DNA of 10,224 nucleotides from CAYTLQ01 sp964438715 (GTDB lineage Bacteria; Bacteroidota; Ignavibacteria; Ignavibacteriales; Ignavibacteriaceae), in assembly GCA_964438715.1 (NCBI GenBank), contig CAYTLQ010000214.1, positions 1 to 10,224 on the forward strand, written 5' to 3'. The position numbers and the translations under genes are program-made. Positions within the stretch are counted from its first letter, which is position 1, and every line of letters begins with the position of its first letter. The notes beneath the pieces are model-generated. The model did not search any database. It was not told the origin of the DNA and worked only from the letters and a program-made list of their open reading frames with translations. Shown here in pieces: positions 8,494-10,224 of the stretch.

Positions 8494-8502
8494 GTTTTTA
8501 GT

Positions 8503-8508
8503 TCCTTT
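8503..8508 (-). promoter_or_regulatory. Ribosome-binding site that decides the katG start
   Basis: On the - strand, AAAGGA ends 9 bases before the ATG at 8493. It overlaps the first codons of the longer reading frame that begins with TTG at 8511. This favours the shorter protein beginning MSGEQKCPF, which also agrees with typical KatG N-termini. Confidence 0.75.
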
Positions 8509-8547
8509 CAATGATTGAGAATTGAATTGTAGTTAGTTTTTTACTGT

Positions 8548-8976
8548 TTATGATGTTTTCATTTTACCGGTTTCTCTATCCCCAATTACCTGTAAAGTAA
8601 TGCCTTTAACATTAAAACCCTTTATCTTTTTTTTCATAAAATACTCCCTGAGTAAATGATCTAATTCTTCATCAACATAGTCGGTAATTTCTCCGGTTTT
8701 ACTGCAGTAGAGATGATGATGGTTCTCAAGAATTGGATCATAACGGGTAATTCCCTCGTCGGTCATAACCTTTTTAATTATTCCTTTATTCACAAAGACC
8801 TCGAGAGTTTTATAAACTGTACCCGGAGCAATATTAGGATGTTTTTTCCGGATGTATGTAATAATAGCTTCCGCAGTTGGGTGAGATGCCAAGCTATTCA
8901 GTGCATCCATAACTGCAACACGCTGAGGCGTAATCTTGAGACCTTTTGAGGATAAAGTATTTTTGTTGTGATACAT
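8548..8976 (-). CDS. perR: Fur-family peroxide-responsive repressor PerR
   Basis: A 142-residue Fur-family regulator, predicted to repress peroxide-stress genes until its bound metal promotes oxidation of a histidine. The N-terminal winged helix covers about residues 8-80 (LKITPQRVAVMDAL, then GTVYKTLEVF). Counting against B. subtilis PerR gives a constant offset of 5, and all five regulatory metal ligands are kept: H32, D80, H86, H88 and D99 (equivalents of H37, D85, H91, H93 and D104). D99, where Fur proteins usually have Glu, favours PerR over Fur. Of the four structural-zinc cysteines only C91 remains; T94 replaces the second and the C-terminus has none. It lies directly upstream of katG on the same strand, which supports the PerR call. 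No clear Shine-Dalgarno precedes the ATG. The call rests on comparison from memory rather than a search. Confidence 0.92.
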   Translation of the reverse strand: MYHNKNTLSSKGLKITPQRVAVMDALNSLASHPTAEAIITYIRKKHPNIAPGTVYKTLEVFVNKGIIKKVMTDEGITRYDPILENHHHLYCSKTGEITDYVDEELDHLLREYFMKKKIKGFNVKGITLQVIGDRETGKMKTS

Positions 8977-8982
8977 TTAATA

Positions 8983-9015
8983 ATTCTTAAATAAGAATAA
9001 TTCTTACTTAAGATA
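8983..9015 (-). promoter_or_regulatory. Candidate PerR operator: array of four alternating half-sites
   Basis: TAAGAATAATTCTTA (8992-9006) is a perfect 15-bp palindrome in the 7-1-7 layout of Per boxes; it matches the B. subtilis Per box TTATAATNATTATAA at 10 of 14 half-site positions. It is flanked by a further half-site on each side, giving ATTCTTA (8983-8989), TAAGAAT (8992-8998), ATTCTTA (9000-9006) and TAAGATA (9009-9015). The array ends 6 bases before the perR start codon side, so binding there should repress perR-katG. Autoregulation by PerR is inferred. Confidence 0.8.
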
Positions 9016-9040
9016 AAGTATTTATATGAAAAAACAAAAC

Positions 9041-9046
9041 ATTATA
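9041..9046 (-). promoter_or_regulatory. Possible -10 element for perR-katG
   Basis: On the - strand this reads TATAAT, about 65 bases before the perR start, which would place the operator array just downstream of the transcription start. No good TTGACA-like or Bacteroidota-type TTTG box is seen at the right distance, and the region is AT-rich, so chance is a real alternative. Confidence 0.25.
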
Positions 9047-9335
9047 CTAAGCGGTGTAGGTGATATAAATATTTTTATTCGCTATGTGAAATTGTACATC
9101 GGGATTAGATCGAAATGTTTTTAGTCCCTCATCATAATGGCGGAGATGCTAATCAATTAATAATCAATATTAGTGAATTTCCTACAGTTATCCTTTTTCT
9201 GTGTTGCAAATTTGTAAGTACTTTTACCGGGTTTATTAAATAAGTTATCGTGTTGAGTTGTCAGGTTACGGACTATCTGTTATGCATTCTGTGGGTTGAA
9301 TTTATGATGTAAATCTACCCTAAAATTAAAACCCT
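9047..9335. other. Gene-free stretch between the perR promoter region and the truncated regulator
   Basis: About 290 AT-rich bases with no reading frame of convincing length or composition on either strand. No strong hairpin, tRNA, or repeat shared with the array to the right was found. No terminator was found after the gene remnant that ends at 9336 on the - strand. Confidence 0.5.
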
Positions 9336-9822
9336 CTAAAGAATATCAAATAATTGTTTTTTTATTTGAATACCTTTTTCTGTTAGGCGATATTTTTGTT
9401 TACTGCTATTGGGTTTATCAGGAATTGTACGCTCAATTATACCAAGTTCTATTGCAGGATTCAGGTAGTTATCCCGAAAAGTTTTATTATGAGTGAGATT
9501 TAATTTCCTCATTAAAAAATCACGACTACTTTCATTATCTATAACTAATATAAGCCTTTTAACTTGGTCGGTAACTTGGTCGTAGGAAGATGTTTTAAGA
9601 TTATTAACCACATATTTATCGGCAAGGAAAACAATTCGAAGGAAATTTTCACTGAAGTAAAAAGTCTCTTTTGGGTAAAATTGTAAGATTCTGGGGATGC
9701 CAGACCCAAGATATTCTACCAATTCAAGGTCTTTAAAGATTCGTATAAGTTCTTTGTTTCGAGGTACTGAAACACCATTGAAAAATTCCAGTTCATTTAT
9801 TCCTTCGGTTAGCGAGCCCGCA
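9336..9822 (-). pseudogene. 3' remnant of an AlbA_2/HATPase_c_4-type putative transcriptional regulator
   Basis: The - strand frame encodes the C-terminal end of a COG2865-like protein (AlbA_2 DNA-binding domain plus HATPase_c_4 region and winged helix). The recognisable sequence starts near base 9819 with LTEGINELEFFNGVSVPRNK, then KDLELVEYLGSGIPRIL, the region known in full-length relatives as the end of the HATPase_c_4 domain. A linker with DQVTDQV follows, then a winged-helix part (FLMRKLNLTHNKTFRDNYL, then TIPDKPNSSKQKYRLTEKG) and an intact stop. The N-terminal AlbA_2 domain, which should be a few hundred residues long, is absent. Upstream the frame passes straight into the tandem repeat at 9824 and meets a stop at 9909-9911. 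No ATG start lies before the conserved part; the TTG at 9722 falls in the middle of it. A non-functional relic is the simplest reading, though expression of the winged helix alone cannot be excluded. Confidence 0.75.
9555..9584 (-). repeat. Two-copy 12-bp tandem repeat in the regulator linker
   Basis: AACTTGGTCGGT is followed by a near-identical AACTTGGTCGTA. On the - strand it encodes the doubled DQVT/DQVK linker. From memory, full-length relatives of this family often carry a variable number of such V-T-x-Q/K repeats in this linker. Confidence 0.55.
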
Positions 9823-9918
9823 TCGGAAGATAATGTGGTGACCCCAATCCGTCTGAGTCGGACAAAGGGGGATTTGAACCTGAGACTTCGGAATACCGCT
9901 GTGAAAAGTTAAAACGAA

Positions 9919-9943
9919 AAAAGCCCATATAAAATGGGCTTTT
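9919..9943. terminator. Terminator-like hairpin in repeat unit 1
   Basis: AAAAGCCCAT (9919-9928) is the perfect complement of ATGGGCTTTT (9934-9943) with a 5-base loop. T-runs occur on both strands, and the better one is on the - strand (complement of the A-run at 9917-9922), so it could terminate in either direction. Confidence 0.7.
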
Positions 9944-10082
9944 GTAATTACTCCAATTCGTCAATCTGAAGGAGATTTTCCGGGATTTCGGAAGATATTG
10001 TGGTGACCCCAATCCGTCTGAGTCGGACAAAGGGGGATTTGAACCCGAAACTTAGGAATACCGCTGTGAAAAGTTAAAACGA

Positions 10083-10106
10083 AAAAGGCCCTAAAAAAGG
10101 GCTTTT
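10083..10106. terminator. Terminator-like hairpin in repeat unit 2
   Basis: GCCCT (10088-10092) pairs with AGGGC (10098-10102) over an AAAAA loop. The outer AAAA (10083-10086) pairs with TTTT (10103-10106) around a single bulged G at 10087. The stem differs from unit 1 on both arms yet still pairs, while the position in the unit is the same. Confidence 0.65.
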
Positions 10107-10224
10107 GTAATTACTCCAATTCGTCAAACTGAAAGGAGATATTTCGAGATTTCGGAAAATATTGTGGGGAACCCACACCGTCTGAGTCGGACAAAGGGAG
10201 ATTTGAACCAGAGACTTAGGCATA

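Larger units (their letters stand above)
9824..10224. repeat. Tandem array of ~165-bp direct repeats (two complete units and one cut by the window edge)
   Basis: Unit 1 is 9824-9988 (165 bases), unit 2 is 9989-10152 (164 bases) and unit 3 starts at 10153 and runs off the window. Each begins CGGAA(G/A)ATA, with a shared core GTCTGAGTCGGACAAAGG. Units 1 and 2 differ at only about four positions in the first 95 bases, but more in the hairpin region. Both full units contain a terminator-like stem-loop. All three carry, on the - strand, a motif resembling a tRNA T-arm (GGTTCAAATCC at 9870-9880 and 10035-10045, GGTTCAAATCT at 10199-10209). A CCG/CGG mini-hairpin (CCGTCTGAGTCGG) is also shared. Reading frames across the array contain the same peptide twice and look spurious. 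The array may be an integration-site derivative or a dispersed intergenic repeat; no function is known to me. Confidence 0.9.

Noticed and set aside
8494..8511. Longer katG start at TTG 8511 (six extra residues)
   Set aside because: No Shine-Dalgarno lies upstream of it, and its own first codons contain the AAAGGA that is correctly spaced for the ATG at 8493.
9851..9880. A complete tRNA gene on the - strand
   Set aside because: Only a 3'-half-like segment is present. There is no 5' acceptor strand, D-arm or anticodon arm, and the T-stem pairs at only two or three positions.
9809..10030. 73-residue reading frame on the - strand across the repeats, and a 71-residue + frame at 9697-9912
   Set aside because: The - frame repeats the same peptide (SDSDGLGSP) because it spans two repeat units, and the + frame straddles the gene remnant and a repeat. 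Neither has a ribosome-binding site or protein-like features, so both look like chance frames in repeat DNA.
9824..10224. The repeat array as a CRISPR
   Set aside because: Units are about 165 bases and nearly identical throughout; there is no short repeat alternating with unique spacers.

Overview
The window looks like chromosomal DNA from a flagellated member of the Bacteroidota/Chlorobiota group, most likely Ignavibacteria or a close relative. The main evidence is that flagellar hook genes sit next to a secreted protein whose C-terminus is a type IX secretion (T9SS) sorting domain with the 'YPNPFNP' signature typical of Ignavibacteria. This is inferred from protein character only; no database search was run.

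Layout. (1) Bases 1-4025, + strand: the end of a flagellar operon: fliK (cut by the left edge), flgD, a small TIGR02530-type flagellar operon protein, and flgE, closed by a strong intrinsic terminator. FliK measures hook length, FlgD caps the growing hook and FlgE is the hook subunit, so this is a hook-assembly cassette. A pair of GC-rich hairpins separates flgE from the three upstream genes. (2) Bases 4108-6135, + strand: a secreted protein with seven FG-GAP/VCBS repeats (a predicted seven-bladed propeller), an FN3-like domain and a T9SS tail. Its fourth repeat is split by an extra domain of about 72 residues. (3) Bases 6211-9046, - strand: an oxidative-stress operon, perR then katG, with an array of palindromic PerR-box-like half-sites in front of perR and a terminator after katG. 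PerR keeps all five regulatory metal ligands but lacks three of the four structural-zinc cysteines. (4) Bases 9016-10224: a gene-poor accessory-looking end. It holds a 5'-truncated remnant of an AlbA_2/HATPase_c_4-type regulator, which runs directly into a tandem array of ~165-bp repeats. Each complete repeat unit carries a terminator-like hairpin, and every unit carries a tRNA T-arm-like motif on the - strand. The array continues past the right edge.

Most of the window is ordinary. The items that look least described are the tandem repeat array with its truncated neighbour, the domain inserted in an FG-GAP calcium loop, the duplicated FlgE mid-domain, and the four-half-site operator in front of a PerR lacking the cysteine zinc site.
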